Positions 1 through 10,194 of a stretch of 64,000 bases of DNA are shown here, one piece after another. The notes beneath the pieces are model-generated. The model searched no databases and was not told the origin of the DNA. It was given only the letters and a program-made list of their open reading frames with translations. The DNA lies in assembly GCF_027595985.1 (NCBI RefSeq), contig NC_073313.1, forward strand, positions 87,258,620-87,322,619. The letters are read 5' to 3'. Source of the stretch: Sorex araneus (taxonomy: Eukaryota; Chordata; Mammalia; Eulipotyphla; Soricidae). The position numbers were made by a program, and so were the translations under genes. The number at the start of each line of letters is the position of its first letter. The first letter of the stretch is position 1.

Positions 1-10
1 GCTTTTCTTC

Positions 11-200
11 TTTTTGCTTTTTGTCTTGGGTGCGGGATTGGGGGGCACACTTGGCTGTACTCAGGGCTTACTCCTGGCACTGCACTCAGAGATTACTCCT
101 GGTGGGGCTCTTGGAACCATATGTAATGCTGGAGATGGAACCCGTGTTTATTGTATGCAAGGCAAGTGCCCTATCCACTGTGTTATCTCTGCAACCTCAT
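11..200 (-). mobile_element. Shrew tRNA-headed SINE (type 1), near full length
   Basis: The element reads in reverse: a T-rich tail, then the body with 'attactcctggtggggctc' and 'accatatg', then the head 'gcaaggcaagtgcc' and a decayed box A complement. Divergence is moderate, so it is not a recent insertion. Confidence 0.85.
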
Positions 201-374
201 TGTAACTGCTTTCACAAAGGGAAGAACAGACATGCTGTGTTAATGCAAGGAGTAGAAACTGCATGCTCATAAAAGTGGTTCTTTTCACTGTTCTTTTCTC
301 ATAGACTGTGAGAGGAGGTTACTTTAGAGGTGCATGCAAATCTCACTGGAACTGCTACGGAGTTGGTCCTCTGG

Positions 375-552
375 AATCTACAGAGGATAGGGAATCAGAG
401 ACAGAGTTTGGATCCCAGTTTGGCCACTTCCTGAAGGACATTTGTACAAGTGAACTTTGCCCCTGAGGGCATTTTTTAGTCTTTAGTTTCCTTAAGTGTA
501 AAATGGGGACAGTCATAACTCCATCGCATGGTGTTATGACGGTAAAGACACC
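375..552 (-). repeat. MIR (ancient mammalian SINE) fragment
   Basis: The order 'gtttggatcccagtttggccact', then 'agtttccttaagtgtaaaatgggga', then 'gttatgacggtaaagac' follows the MIR core in reverse orientation. Divergence is high, as expected for a mammal-wide relic. Confidence 0.7.
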
Positions 553-1315
553 TGTTCATGCCCATTGGCCAGCCAGATTCTTGGGTGCCGACCCTATGGG
601 CTAGTGTTGGATGGGATTCATAGTCCTCCCTGCACACTGGAGCTCATCGGGCCAGCTCATGCTTCCCAAACAGACCCAGAGAAACCAGGCAAACTGGAAA
701 GACTTCTGCTGCCAATGTGATGATCTCGGTCCCCTTCTCACCTCGGTCAAGCAAAGGTCACCTGTAGCTGCAGGGCTGCTTCCAGCCTGCCAAGTGACTT
801 AAGATTAATGGAGAGCACACTTTCACCCCGAAGGCAGGGAAGTGGGTATGACTTGTACCCCCAGGACAGTTTCACCCAAAGGGGGACAGTATCTGTGGAG
901 ATGCACTTCCCTCAGCCCTGCCCTCCAGAGGGACAAACTTGGAGCATATTACCTCCCGCCCCCCAAGTTCCTCAGCCAGTCTCCAATGCCACACCTTTCC
1001 TCCTGCTTTCTAAGTCTCTTCACTGGTTCCTCTCCCTGTCTCACCTTCTGTCCTCCCCAAGCGCCACGAGGGGGCGGGTGAGGGGGAGGGAACCTCCCCA
1101 CCTAAAACAGTCTTTGCCTCTCAGCCTGCTTTTGTGGCATGTGTGGGAAACCCCAATGAAATCACATTTTCTATCTTCTGCACTTTACACCAGAGCCAGG
1201 TGGCCAAGGAAACAAGAGCGTGAGAACAGTTCATCACAAAAGAAGTGAATTTTTGGAGAAGGCTACCAACCGGACATCTGTTTTCAAAGCGCTTTCTTTC
1301 ACCTACATCCTTGTT
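553..1315. other. Unassigned single-copy-looking sequence
   Basis: No exon, pseudogene or repeat was recognised. Open frames of 60-146 codons overlap each other in several frames without splice context, and their composition is not protein-like. Confidence 0.5.
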
Positions 1316-1319
1316 ATTC

Positions 1320-1440
1320 AAAGCATGGCCCAGCAGCCTGGGCATCACCTGGGAGCTTGTGAGAAATGCAAAGGCACCCCTGGCTGGCTGAATTCAAATC
1401 TGCATTTTAACAAGCTCTCCAGGTGGTTGGGGGCAGAGGG
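1320..1440 (+). repeat. MER5A-like DNA transposon relic (hAT-Charlie)
   Basis: The stretch 'gggcatcacctgggagcttgtgagaaatgcaaa' followed by 'gcattttaacaagctctccaggtgg' matches the recalled MER5A consensus, with an internal deletion. Confidence 0.65.
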
Positions 1441-1861
1441 TTTCAGATGCGCCCCTCCCCTGCCTATATCATCTTTCTGTACTCTCAGGGAGGTCCCTGA
1501 GGAGGAAGTGGGTGGAATAATAGCACCCCTCGCCCCAGCGTGCCCTCCTCTCCCCCACCCACCACAGCATACAATTCACCTGGAACTTCAGTATGTGGCA
1601 TCATTTGGATAGAAGGTCTTTGCAGAGGGAATTTGTTGAGTCTGAGTGGAGCAAAGCAGCCCTATGGCCAATGATGAGCGTCCTCATAGGAGAACCAGAG
1701 GCACAGAAGGCAGCGGCATTGGCAGAAATGAAAGTGATGGGACCATAAGCCAAGGAGCACCCGGAGTGCCCAAGAATATGAAAGGGCAAGAAAGGAGCCG
1801 CTACTAGTGACTTTGGAGAAGGGGGGTGGTGGAAGACTAATGGACCTTTTTTTTCCGGCAA

Positions 1862-2003
1862 CGTTCAGGGTTATTCCTGGCTCTGCACTCAGGAATTACT
1901 CCTGGCGGTGCCTGGGGGACCATATGGGACGTTGGGAATCAAACCCGGGTCGGCCGCATGCAAGGCAAGCGCCCTATCCGCTGTGCTATCGCTCCAGCCA
2001 GAC
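1862..2003 (-). mobile_element. Type 1 SINE
   Basis: The reverse-strand copy lacks its distal tail. Box B complement 'tcaaacccggg' and head 'gctatcgctccagcc' are well kept, so this is a relatively young copy. Confidence 0.88.
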
Positions 2004-2080
2004 TGCTGCACCTTGATTAATGTCTTCCAGCCCCCCCAAATATGAGAGAATAATTACTGTGTAATTTTTAAATTTTTAAA

Positions 2081-2182
2081 TTGGGGCCACACTGTGGATC
2101 ATTCTGGCAGGGCTCAGAGGACCAAACCAGGTTGGCTGCATGCAAGACAAGTACCTTACCTATTGTACTAGCACTCTGGCCC
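2081..2182 (-). mobile_element. Type 1 SINE, degenerate and internally deleted
   Basis: Only 'ggccacactgtggatc', 'aaaccaggttggctgcatgc' and the terminal 'ctggccc' survive. It is the first of three SINEs in a row. Confidence 0.65.
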
Positions 2183-2214
2183 AATAATTACTGTTTTAAG
2201 AAATTTTATTTACT

Positions 2215-2372
2215 TTGTGGCTACAAATGGCGATGTTCAGGGCTTTCTCTTAACCTCTGTGCTCAGGGATCACCCCTGGCAAGGTCAAAGGGACCTATGC
2301 AGTGCCAGGGATTGAACCTGAGCAAGCTGCATGCAAGGCAAATGCCTTCCCTACTATACTATCTCTCCAGAC
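2215..2372 (-). mobile_element. Type 1 SINE, old copy
   Basis: The same order of body and head motifs is present with many substitutions ('gattgaacctgagcaagctgcatgc', 'actatctctccagaccc'). Confidence 0.72.
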
Positions 2373-2423
2373 CCATTTCTATGTTTTTATTTTTATTTAT
2401 TTACTTTTTAAATTTAATTTAAT

Positions 2424-2592
2424 TCTTTTGCTTTTTGAGTCACACCTGGCATTGTACAGGGGTTAATCCTGGCTCATGCACTCAGGAATTACTCCTGGTG
2501 GTGCTCGGGGACCATATGGGATGCTGGGAATCGAACCTGGGTTGGCCGCGTGCAAGGCGAACTCCCTACCCACTGTGCTATTGCTCCAGTCT
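2424..2592 (-). mobile_element. Type 1 SINE, full length
   Basis: It runs from the 'ttttgctttttgagtcacacc' tail junction to 'gctattgctccagtc', with an intact box B complement 'atcgaacctgggttgg'. Confidence 0.9.
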
Positions 2593-3445
2593 CTGTTTTT
2601 ATTTTTTAAAGTCACCAAGTGGGTGTTGCTTTGTTCTGGCAATCCTGGGAAAAGAAAACACCATTCTTGCAGGTTCATACACAGGCACAAAAGTGGCAAA
2701 GCCAAGACTCAACCTAGGCTAAGTATCTTGTGCCCTGACATGGGCACCAGGCACGGCAGTGGGTGGTGGGCGGGGGTCCCCAGCAACCCCTCCAGTGTCC
2801 TGTTTCTAGTCCTTCCCCAATTTACAGGGGTCTCCAGGACTGGAAAGAATGTTCAGAGACCTGTGGTCAGGTGTGGAGATGTATGGGAACTATGGAAGAT
2901 TAAGGGCAGTTGGAACAACAGCCCTAACGCTAGATGAGGGACTAGCTCACGAGAGACTAACTCAGCTGTTTGCTTGCGAAATGAACCGCACAGAACCAAG
3001 GTGGGGAAAGTGAACTTGACAGATGTTCTGACGGAAACCAAAAATTGGAGTAGGTGGGTGGGTGGTTTAAGTGACCTTCAGCTCAGCTGGGGCTGGGGGC
3101 AGGATACTGTATCAAGAAACATTGCCTTCAGCTGCTGGGAGAGAAAAGGCATGCACTCCAGCCGTGGGGAATAGCGTAACTCAGCTGTTCACACCGGCCT
3201 GGGAGGCCCCATCAAATTGAGGGGTGAGGTGCCACTTTTTAAAGAAGACTGCGAATGAAAGAGTGTTTGGGGGTGCTCAGAATGGGGAGGAGTCTGAAAT
3301 GCAACAATGAAACTCTTTGCTCTTCACTGATTGTCCCTGATGGAACAGAGACTGGGGTGGTTAGGTAAGACAGAGGCGGGGTCTGCTTGCCCTCAGGAAG
3401 CATACATCCTGCTTGGCAATGTACCTGGGAAGCACATATGATCTA
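2593..3445. other. Unassigned intergenic sequence
   Basis: Nothing recognisable was found. The short open frames here have no splice context or family resemblance. Confidence 0.5.
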
Positions 3446-3622
3446 TTTTTGGGGGGCGGGGGAGTTAGAAGGTCACACCCAGCGTGATCAGGGTTTACTC
3501 CCGGCTCTGCATTTAGGAACCATACTGGCAGTGCTCACGGGGCCATATGGAGTGTCAGGGATCAAACCCAGGTTGCCACATGCAAGGCAAATGCTCTACC
3601 CACTGTACTATCACTTTGGCCC
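3446..3622 (-). mobile_element. Type 1 SINE, old copy
   Basis: Diagnostic pieces are 'tcacacccagcgtgatcagggtttac', 'ggatcaaacccaggttgcc' and 'ctatcactttggccc'. Confidence 0.78.
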
Positions 3623-4237
3623 AGCACATATGTTCTAGATTTTTAAAAAGCATCCAAGTGTTTCAGAAGAGTTCAGAATGCAGGATGACAGGAACAATTA
3701 GCCAAATAGCCAGACCTGCCTGGATCGGGGCAGGTTGGCTGGCTTGAGTGAACAACTGTATTTTCAGTTTTGACCCAATTTATGTTTCTCCTTCCCTCCC
3801 TCACCCCCTTTCCTTTTCCCTTGGTTATTGCAATGTGCCAGGAGTCACCTACTTGGTTGTAGTGCATGGCAGATGCAGGGATTGTGCTGAGACATGGAGA
3901 GCTGCACCGGGGATCACGTTTGCAACGTCACACAGGCAACTCCTGCATTCTCCCACTGAACTACATCACCTAGCCTCTTCGCCAATTTAGGAAAAGTGAA
4001 CAAAAGTATTCCCTAGGGGACCAGTGCCTCTTTGAAAGGAGGTCAACAGGTTCAAAGGCCCTGGGGCACGTTTGAAGACCAGGGAAAGGAGTTGTATTAA
4101 GGGTTGTTTGTGGTGTGGTCAGAGTCTGCCAATATTTTGTCCATATTATAAGGAATAGGTGGAAGAAGAGCAAGAGTGGGTTGAGTGTCTTGGAAGATAA
4201 ATCAATGGTTTAAGAGTTTAATAAGTGCTTATTTCCT

Positions 4238-4343
4238 GTTCTGTGCTCAGTGATCACTCCTGACCATATGGGGTACTGTGGATCAAATCCTGGTTGGCTT
4301 CATGCAAGGCAAATGTTCTGCACACTGAACTCTTACTCCAGCC
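4238..4343 (-). mobile_element. Type 1 SINE fragment
   Basis: The body starts at 'ctgtgctcagtgatcactcctga' and the head ends at 'cttactccagcc'. A stretch in the middle of the element is missing. Confidence 0.7.
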
Positions 4344-4457
4344 TCTATGGACTGCAGTACCTAGGACTGAGTGATGGACCTCATCACTCACATATTGAGC
4401 ATGTGATTGGAACCCTGTGCTGGGGCACAGGCATTTCTGGCTATTGTGAAGTGTATC

Positions 4458-4706
4458 CCTGTATCACTGTATCACTGTCATCCCCGTTGTTCATCAATTT
4501 GCTCGAGCAGGAACCAGTAACGTCTCCTTTGTGAGACTTGGCGTTACTGTTTTTGGCATATCGAATACACCACGGGGAGCTTGCCAGTCTCTGCTGTGCA
4601 GGCGGGATACTCTCCGTAGCTTGCCGGGCTCTCCAAGAGTGGCAGAGGAATCGAACCCGGGTCGACCGCGTGCAAGGCAAATGCCCTACCCACTGTGCTA
4701 TGGCTT
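4458..4706 (-). mobile_element. Shrew type 2 SINE (same tRNA head, different body)
   Basis: In reverse orientation it starts with CACTGT-type repeats, then 'catcaatttgctcgagcagg', 'gttactgtttttggcatatc', 'ggtagcttgccgggctctcc' and a conserved tRNA-like head with 'gaatcgaacccgggtcg'. Apart from the head it has nothing in common with the type 1 body. Confidence 0.85.
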
Positions 4707-5040
4707 GCAAGTAATTATAGTGGTGGTGGTGGTGATGTTGGGGTTCAAGGAGACAATAATTTTTTTGCATTGTTGGGGTTTATACTGGGTGTTGTGAGGC
4801 ACTGGGGATGGAATCCAGGGCCTCACACGTGTAAGACGCATGCTACAACACTGAAGTACAGTCCTAATCTTCAAGAAAATTTTAAATTAACCATAAAATG
4901 CAGAATTTGAGAGTAATGAATTAGTTAGGACAGCTCTAACTATAATATCATCACTCACACATTATCATAACTCTCCCTTTGGTTCAAGATATTTTTAAAT
5001 TGGGTTTATTAAAGCATAATTTATCTGCATTAAAACTCAC

Positions 5041-5262
5041 CCTCAAAGGGAGAGAAGGAAAGTGCCTGCTATAGAGTCATAGAGGCAGGCTGCAGGGGTG
5101 GGGTGGAGGGAAGGAGAGTGGAGTTATTGGTGGTGGGAAATAGACACTGGTGGAAAATGGGTGTTGAATCATTGTATGACTGAAACCTGCTCATGAACAG
5201 CTTTGTAGCTATATATCTCACAGTGACTCAATTTAAAAAATTAAAATTAAAACAAAAATAAA
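5041..5262 (+). mobile_element. Solitary shrew L1 3' end
   Basis: It contains 'gacactggtggaaaatgggtgttgaatcattgtatgactgaaacc' in sense, followed by 'cagtgactcaattt' and an A-rich tail. Only 3' UTR sequence is present. Confidence 0.7.
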
Positions 5263-5337
5263 ATAATCTTTAAAAACCCCCTCATCCTCAAAACACGCCT
5301 TGCAGCTGACCAAAGTTTAAATTCTCCACAGTATTTG

Positions 5338-5430
5338 TTCCCCTGAGCACTGCCTGGGGTCACTACTGAGCTAAAAGCTAGGAGTATCCCCTGAGCACTG
5401 CTGGGTGTGGTCCCCTACAAACAAAACAAA
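5338..5430 (+). mobile_element. Type 1 SINE, 3' half only
   Basis: The tandem phrases 'cccctgagcactgc' and 'cccctgagcactgctgggtgtgg' lead into an A-rich tail. The Pol III head is missing. Confidence 0.6.
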
Positions 5431-5520
5431 ATACAATTCACCCTCTTACAGGTAAATGTCCAGTGAATGAGTTTCTGGTTTTTTAGAAATTGGTGAAAAG
5501 TTTATTGAAAAGTAAAAGAG

Positions 5521-5690
5521 TGGATCTAGAGATAGTACACTGGGTAACTCACTTGCCTTGCACACAGCCAACTCGTTTGATTGCTGGAACCCCATATAGT
5601 CCCCCAAACCCTGCTAAGGATTAATTCCTTTGAGCAGAGTCAGGAGTAAGCCTTGAACACTGCTGGGTGTGGCAAAAAAAAGAACCGAAC
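5521..5690 (+). mobile_element. Type 1 SINE
   Basis: Box A region 'agatagtacactgggtaa', box B region 'gtttgattgctgg', body 'ggagtaagccttgaacactgctgggtgtgg' and a short A-rich tail are all present. Confidence 0.82.
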
Positions 5691-5869
5691 AAAAAGAAAA
5701 GTAGAGAGAGAAACTCTCCAGCTGGGGAGGAACTTAGTATAGGACTAAGTTCAATGAATGGGTTCTATCAAATGTATACAATTATGTAACCACTACCACA
5801 TTATAGCTGGGAAACCTTTCTATCACCTCTACAAGTTCAAAACAGTTCTCTGAAGTTTATCACGGGGAC

Positions 5870-6030
5870 ACAGGGAACTCAGGGAATGGGTGGGGTGGGG
5901 GGGACACTGGGACTGTGGTGAAGAGAAGTGGACATTCTGGTGGAGGCTGTGGTACTGGAATGATTTATGCAAGAAACCCTACCATTAACAGTATTGTGAA
6001 TCACAATGCCCAAAATAAAATAAAATAAAT
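5870..6030 (+). mobile_element. Solitary L1-like 3' end, divergent subfamily
   Basis: The text 'ggacattctggtggaggctgtggtactgg' to 'acagtattgtgaatcacaatgcc', then (AAAAT)n, resembles the 3' end found again at 42430-42530. Confidence 0.55.
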
Positions 6031-6714
6031 TTTTTTCTGTACCTTCCATTTTTTACTGTTTATTTTCAAATAATTATAGACTTGGAAGAAGTGATTTTTT
6101 TTTGAAAACAGGAGAGTCGGTGTATGTACCCTTAGCAGAGCTGTCCCCAATGTGCCTTATATAAATTCAGTGAAATGACATAAGTTCTATAGGATATGCT
6201 AAACTACAACCCTTATTTATATTTCATGAGTTCTTCATACACTCATTTGTGTGCACATGTTTGTGTGTCTGCATGTGATCATATCATTTGTATAGTTCTG
6301 CAAAACTAGCACTATAAAGAAACTCCCTGGAGCTATTCATTCAGTCACACCCATCCTACCCCCACCATCCATCACTTCTTCTCCACAACCATCCATCACC
6401 CTTGGCAACCACTAATCATGGGCTTTCTTGCTGAATTGTCTTTTAATTAGAAAATAAATTGAAAAATGAATTCACATCAGAAAATTCAAAATAATTCAGA
6501 TAGTGGGAGAACTCCTTGACACTCGTGATCTTAGTTCCTTTCTGAGCATAATGACTGTGAGGACTTTGCATAGCCTAAGCTTTTGTTTATGGCAGTTACA
6601 TACAGTGACTAATTTAGTTTTATTTCATTTTACACTATTGTTCTTTGAGACAAGGCAAAACTAAATGGCATTTGGCAGGCACTCCCAGTTTGATACTTCA
6701 TACATGCATACCAA

Positions 6715-6815
6715 TCCTGACGGTGCTCAGGGCACCATGTGGTGCTGAATTGAACTCTTGGCTCACTGCATTGCAAAACAAGTATTCCGACCCTTCAAGC
6801 TATCACCCTGGCCCT
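6715..6815 (-). mobile_element. Type 1 SINE, old fragment
   Basis: 'ctgacggtgctcagggcacc' and 'ctatcaccctggccc' bracket a diverged box B region. Confidence 0.6.
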
Positions 6816-7295
6816 ATGATGGCCAGTTTTATATATCAACTTGACTGGGATAAAGAATGTCCTGATTGAACATATTTCTGGGTATGCCTTTGAGGGTATT
6901 TCTGGATGGTATTAGCATTTGAAATGATGGATTTAATAAAGGAGATCACCCTCCCCAAGATGGATGGACATCATTCAATCCATTGAAACCTTGAATAGAA
7001 TCAAATGTAGTGGGAGGAATCCTTCTTACCTGCCTCCCTAAACAGGACCATTAATTGACTTCCTTTTGCTCTTTGTCTGATACTTAGACCACTGGCTCCC
7101 CTGGTTCTCTGACCGGGAGAGCCAATTATCTTATTATACCACCAGCTCTCCTATTTCTCCAGTTTGTAGGTGGCAGATTATTGAATTTCTTGGACTCCAT
7201 AATCCTGTGACCAAATTCCTTATAGCAAATTGATGTATCGGTATACCTCAATCTCTCTATGTTATTGGTTCTGTTTTTCTGGACAACCTTGATTA
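6816..7295 (+). repeat. Ancient mammal-wide dispersed repeat
   Basis: The beginning 'ttttatatatcaacttgactggg' and the end 'tattggttctgtttttctggacaaccttgattaat' match a common ancient mammalian repeat whose consensus I recall. I do not assign the family name. Confidence 0.5.
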
Positions 7296-7407
7296 ATGTA
7301 CATATAGCACATACATAACAGGCAGAGGTCCTATAACTATAGAAGTGCATGGTTGTGTGTTCAACATATATATTTCATCATACCTATTTTCCACATCTAG
7401 ATTTTTG

Positions 7408-7578
7408 TTTATTTATTTATTTATTTATTTATTTATTTTGGATTGAGGACCATACCAATAGTCCAAGGGGGACTACACCTAATAGTCCTGGGCAATCATA
7501 CAGTGCCAGGTATTGAACCCAGGACTCATATATGCAAATCACATATGCCAGCCCTTTGATGCATCTCCCTAGTCCCCA
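7408..7578 (-). mobile_element. (TTTA)n tract plus old type 1 SINE
   Basis: A (TTTA) tetranucleotide run at 7408-7438 lies where the A-rich tail of the reversed SINE should be. The SINE follows with 'cagtgccaggtattgaaccc' and 'atctccctagtcccc'. Confidence 0.6.
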
Positions 7579-9930
7579 GTTTGGCTTTTTAAAGCTTAAC
7601 TGTATGTCGTAGATAGCATTCTATATTTACACATTTATGCCTACTTCCTTTAAAAGAAATCCCTGCATAGCATGCCATACTATGATTGTACTATAATTTG
7701 GTTAACCAGTCCTCTGCTGGTGGGCACGTAGGGTACTTTCAGTTTTGCCTTATTACAAACAATGCTGCTATTCCCTGCCTTTGTGCATGTGTGCAAGAAC
7801 ATCTCATAAACTAAGCAAAATGATGGTTTTCTAGAGTGGGAAGGAGAGGGGTAAAGTTTCCGATGACCAACAGAGAATTTCCCCAAACCTTAACGTGACA
7901 GTGAATCCATCTGGCATGTGTCCATTCCGGAGGCTGACAACTGCTGTGCTTGAGGATGTTGGCAGTTCCATTAAGCTCTGGGGGTTTGAGATACTCCAAC
8001 TTAGCCAGGGTTATATCACATGACCAGAATTGCCTCTCTGGTCTGCTAACTACTGGGTCTACATTCTGCCTCAGCCAACAATTAGGTTCCACAAAAATAA
8101 AAGAGCCTCAGGCCGTCTTTATTTTTGGAAAACCATGTATTGTTTTGATTAAAGATGTTTTCACTTAATGCTTCCCAGTACATGCCACCCCTGCACAATA
8201 GATATGATGGAACCAAGAAGTAAAAGATCTCTTCTCTAGCAGTAGAGGTGGCAATGAATCCATTTTCATCTAAAAAGCTAAAAGAGTAAGTAACTCAGAC
8301 AAGATTTGTAGAGCTAAAATAGTAGCCTAACCAAAAAAAAAAACCTATATGACTGGAGAATATATACAGAATCCGCTTTTTCAGATTGACAGCTCTTTGG
8401 GTGCAAATAGACTAGGGACATTGGAGCAGGGTAGGGTGGCACTATTAGTTCCATGTCAAAACTACTTGTTTAGGCCGAACCCACCCACTGTAAAAACAGG
8501 TATGTTGATCCTCTTGGCTGTGCCTGCCCCTCCCCTGCCTCAACCCTGGCCCCCCACCCGAATGGAGGCACATGCCAAGAACCGCCCTCCCCTGCCGCTG
8601 TCCCCAGAGCGCTGAACCTACCCACTCCTCCAACAGGTGTATGGACCCCCTAACATTGCCTCCCTGCATCTACCCATCACTGCATACCTTATATATCTCT
8701 AACCACAAAACCATGCAGACACTAAGCATCCACACAAAGAAGTTTCTGTGTCTGCACCCCACATATTGGGCACTAGTTAACCCAGACCCCATATATCTTT
8801 ATGCATAAATAAGCCACTGTAACACACAAAAGATAGATCCATTGCAGGGGCACAAAGTACAATAACATGGGAAAAACTCCAATATGCAAAGGTCACGATG
8901 GTAAAACAACACAGAAACCCACCAGGCTTAATGATTGAAGTTGCTAGCCCAGATAAATCAAACAGTAATATTCAACTATATAACCTTTCTGATAAGGAAT
9001 TAAAAATGGAGCTTTTAAAATTTTAATTTAACTAAGAAGCTCAGAGAAGCAATGGAACATACTACTGTTAAAACACAAGAGGATAGGAGAGCAAAAGTGA
9101 GGAAAATGCAAATAAAAATATAAGCAGAAATAAAACACTTGGTACGTAAAATGAAAAACTCAGTGGCCTCAGCAACAGGGTAACAGCTGCTGAGGACAGA
9201 ATCAGTGAGCTCCAAGATGAGGTGCAGAGAATATCCAGACAACAGTAGAAAATGGAAAAAAAGCCTCAAAATAAACCAGATGTCAAGAGAAAATCAGGAT
9301 GAAGCCAAGAGGAATAACATAAGAATCATTGAAGTTCCAGAGGGACAGGAAGAAAACCCCAGTGAAGAAGAAACTGTCAAAGACATAATTGCTAAGACAT
9401 TCCAAGAGCTGAAGAGCACATGTGACCAGATTTAGGATGCCTGAAGTGTACCAGTTAAAAGAAATCCAAATAAAAATACTCCAAGATACATACCGATCAG
9501 AATGACAAAAACCATAGACACAGATAAAATTCTGAAAGCAGCAAGATCTAAGAAAGAAATTGCCTATAAAGGAGCATCCTTAAGATTTACAGCCGACTTA
9601 TCTGATGAAACCCTCAGGGCCCGAAAACAGTGGTGGGATATAGTGAAAAAAACTCAATGAAATAAACACCTCACCAAAAATACTTTAACCAACTAGACTC
9701 TCATTCATATCAGAAGGAAAAACAGAGTTTCACAAACAACAACTCAGGAGCTTCATAGACCCAAAACCATGGTTATGAGAACAAGTAAATGGGCTACTTT
9801 AAGACAGGAAAAGCCCCTCAAATACACCAAACTGTGGCAGAAAGATTGGACAAAACCCCATAACAATAATCTCTCTCAATGTCAGTGGGCTAAATGTACC
9901 AATTAAAAGAGATGGAATTAAACCATCCTC

Positions 9931-10194
9931 AAAAGTAGATAATGGACCAAACATGATGACCTGTCAGTGTCTGTGTTGCAAGCCATAAAGTCTAAAAATA
10001 GAGAGAGAGTATAGGGAATATTGTCTGCCATAAAGGCATGGAGAGGGTAGGAAAGGGGGAGGGTATACCAGGGATATTGGTGGTAGGGAATGTGCACTGG
10101 TGGAGGGATGGGTGTTTGATCATTGTGTGATTGTAACCCAAACATGAAAACTTGTAACTATCTCATGGTGATTCAATAAAATTTTTAAAAAGAC
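9931..10194 (+). mobile_element. L1 3' end inserted into the ORF2 relic
   Basis: A complete shrew L1 3' UTR ('aaagtagataatgga' through 'ctcatggtgattcaataaaa') interrupts the host endonuclease reading. The host resumes with 'gtggcaagatggatcagaaaattgaac'. Confidence 0.8.

Larger units (their letters stand above)
4998..6470 (-). repeat. Ancient L1 3'-end debris interrupted by younger inserts
   Basis: Reverse-strand L1M-like pieces ('gggtttattaaagcataattt', 'tgtaaccactaccaca', 'cccttggcaaccactaatcatgg') are separated by L1 3' ends (about 5041-5262 and 5870-6030) and SINE pieces (5338-5430 and 5521-5690). Boundaries of the old L1 are approximate. Confidence 0.55.

Noticed and set aside
3832-3975. 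Possible further old SINE
   Set aside because: The 'gggattgtgctgagacatgg' and 'actgaactacatcacctagcc' motifs hint at a tRNA-derived repeat. The similarity to the shrew families is too weak to call. A similar hint exists at 4765-4862.
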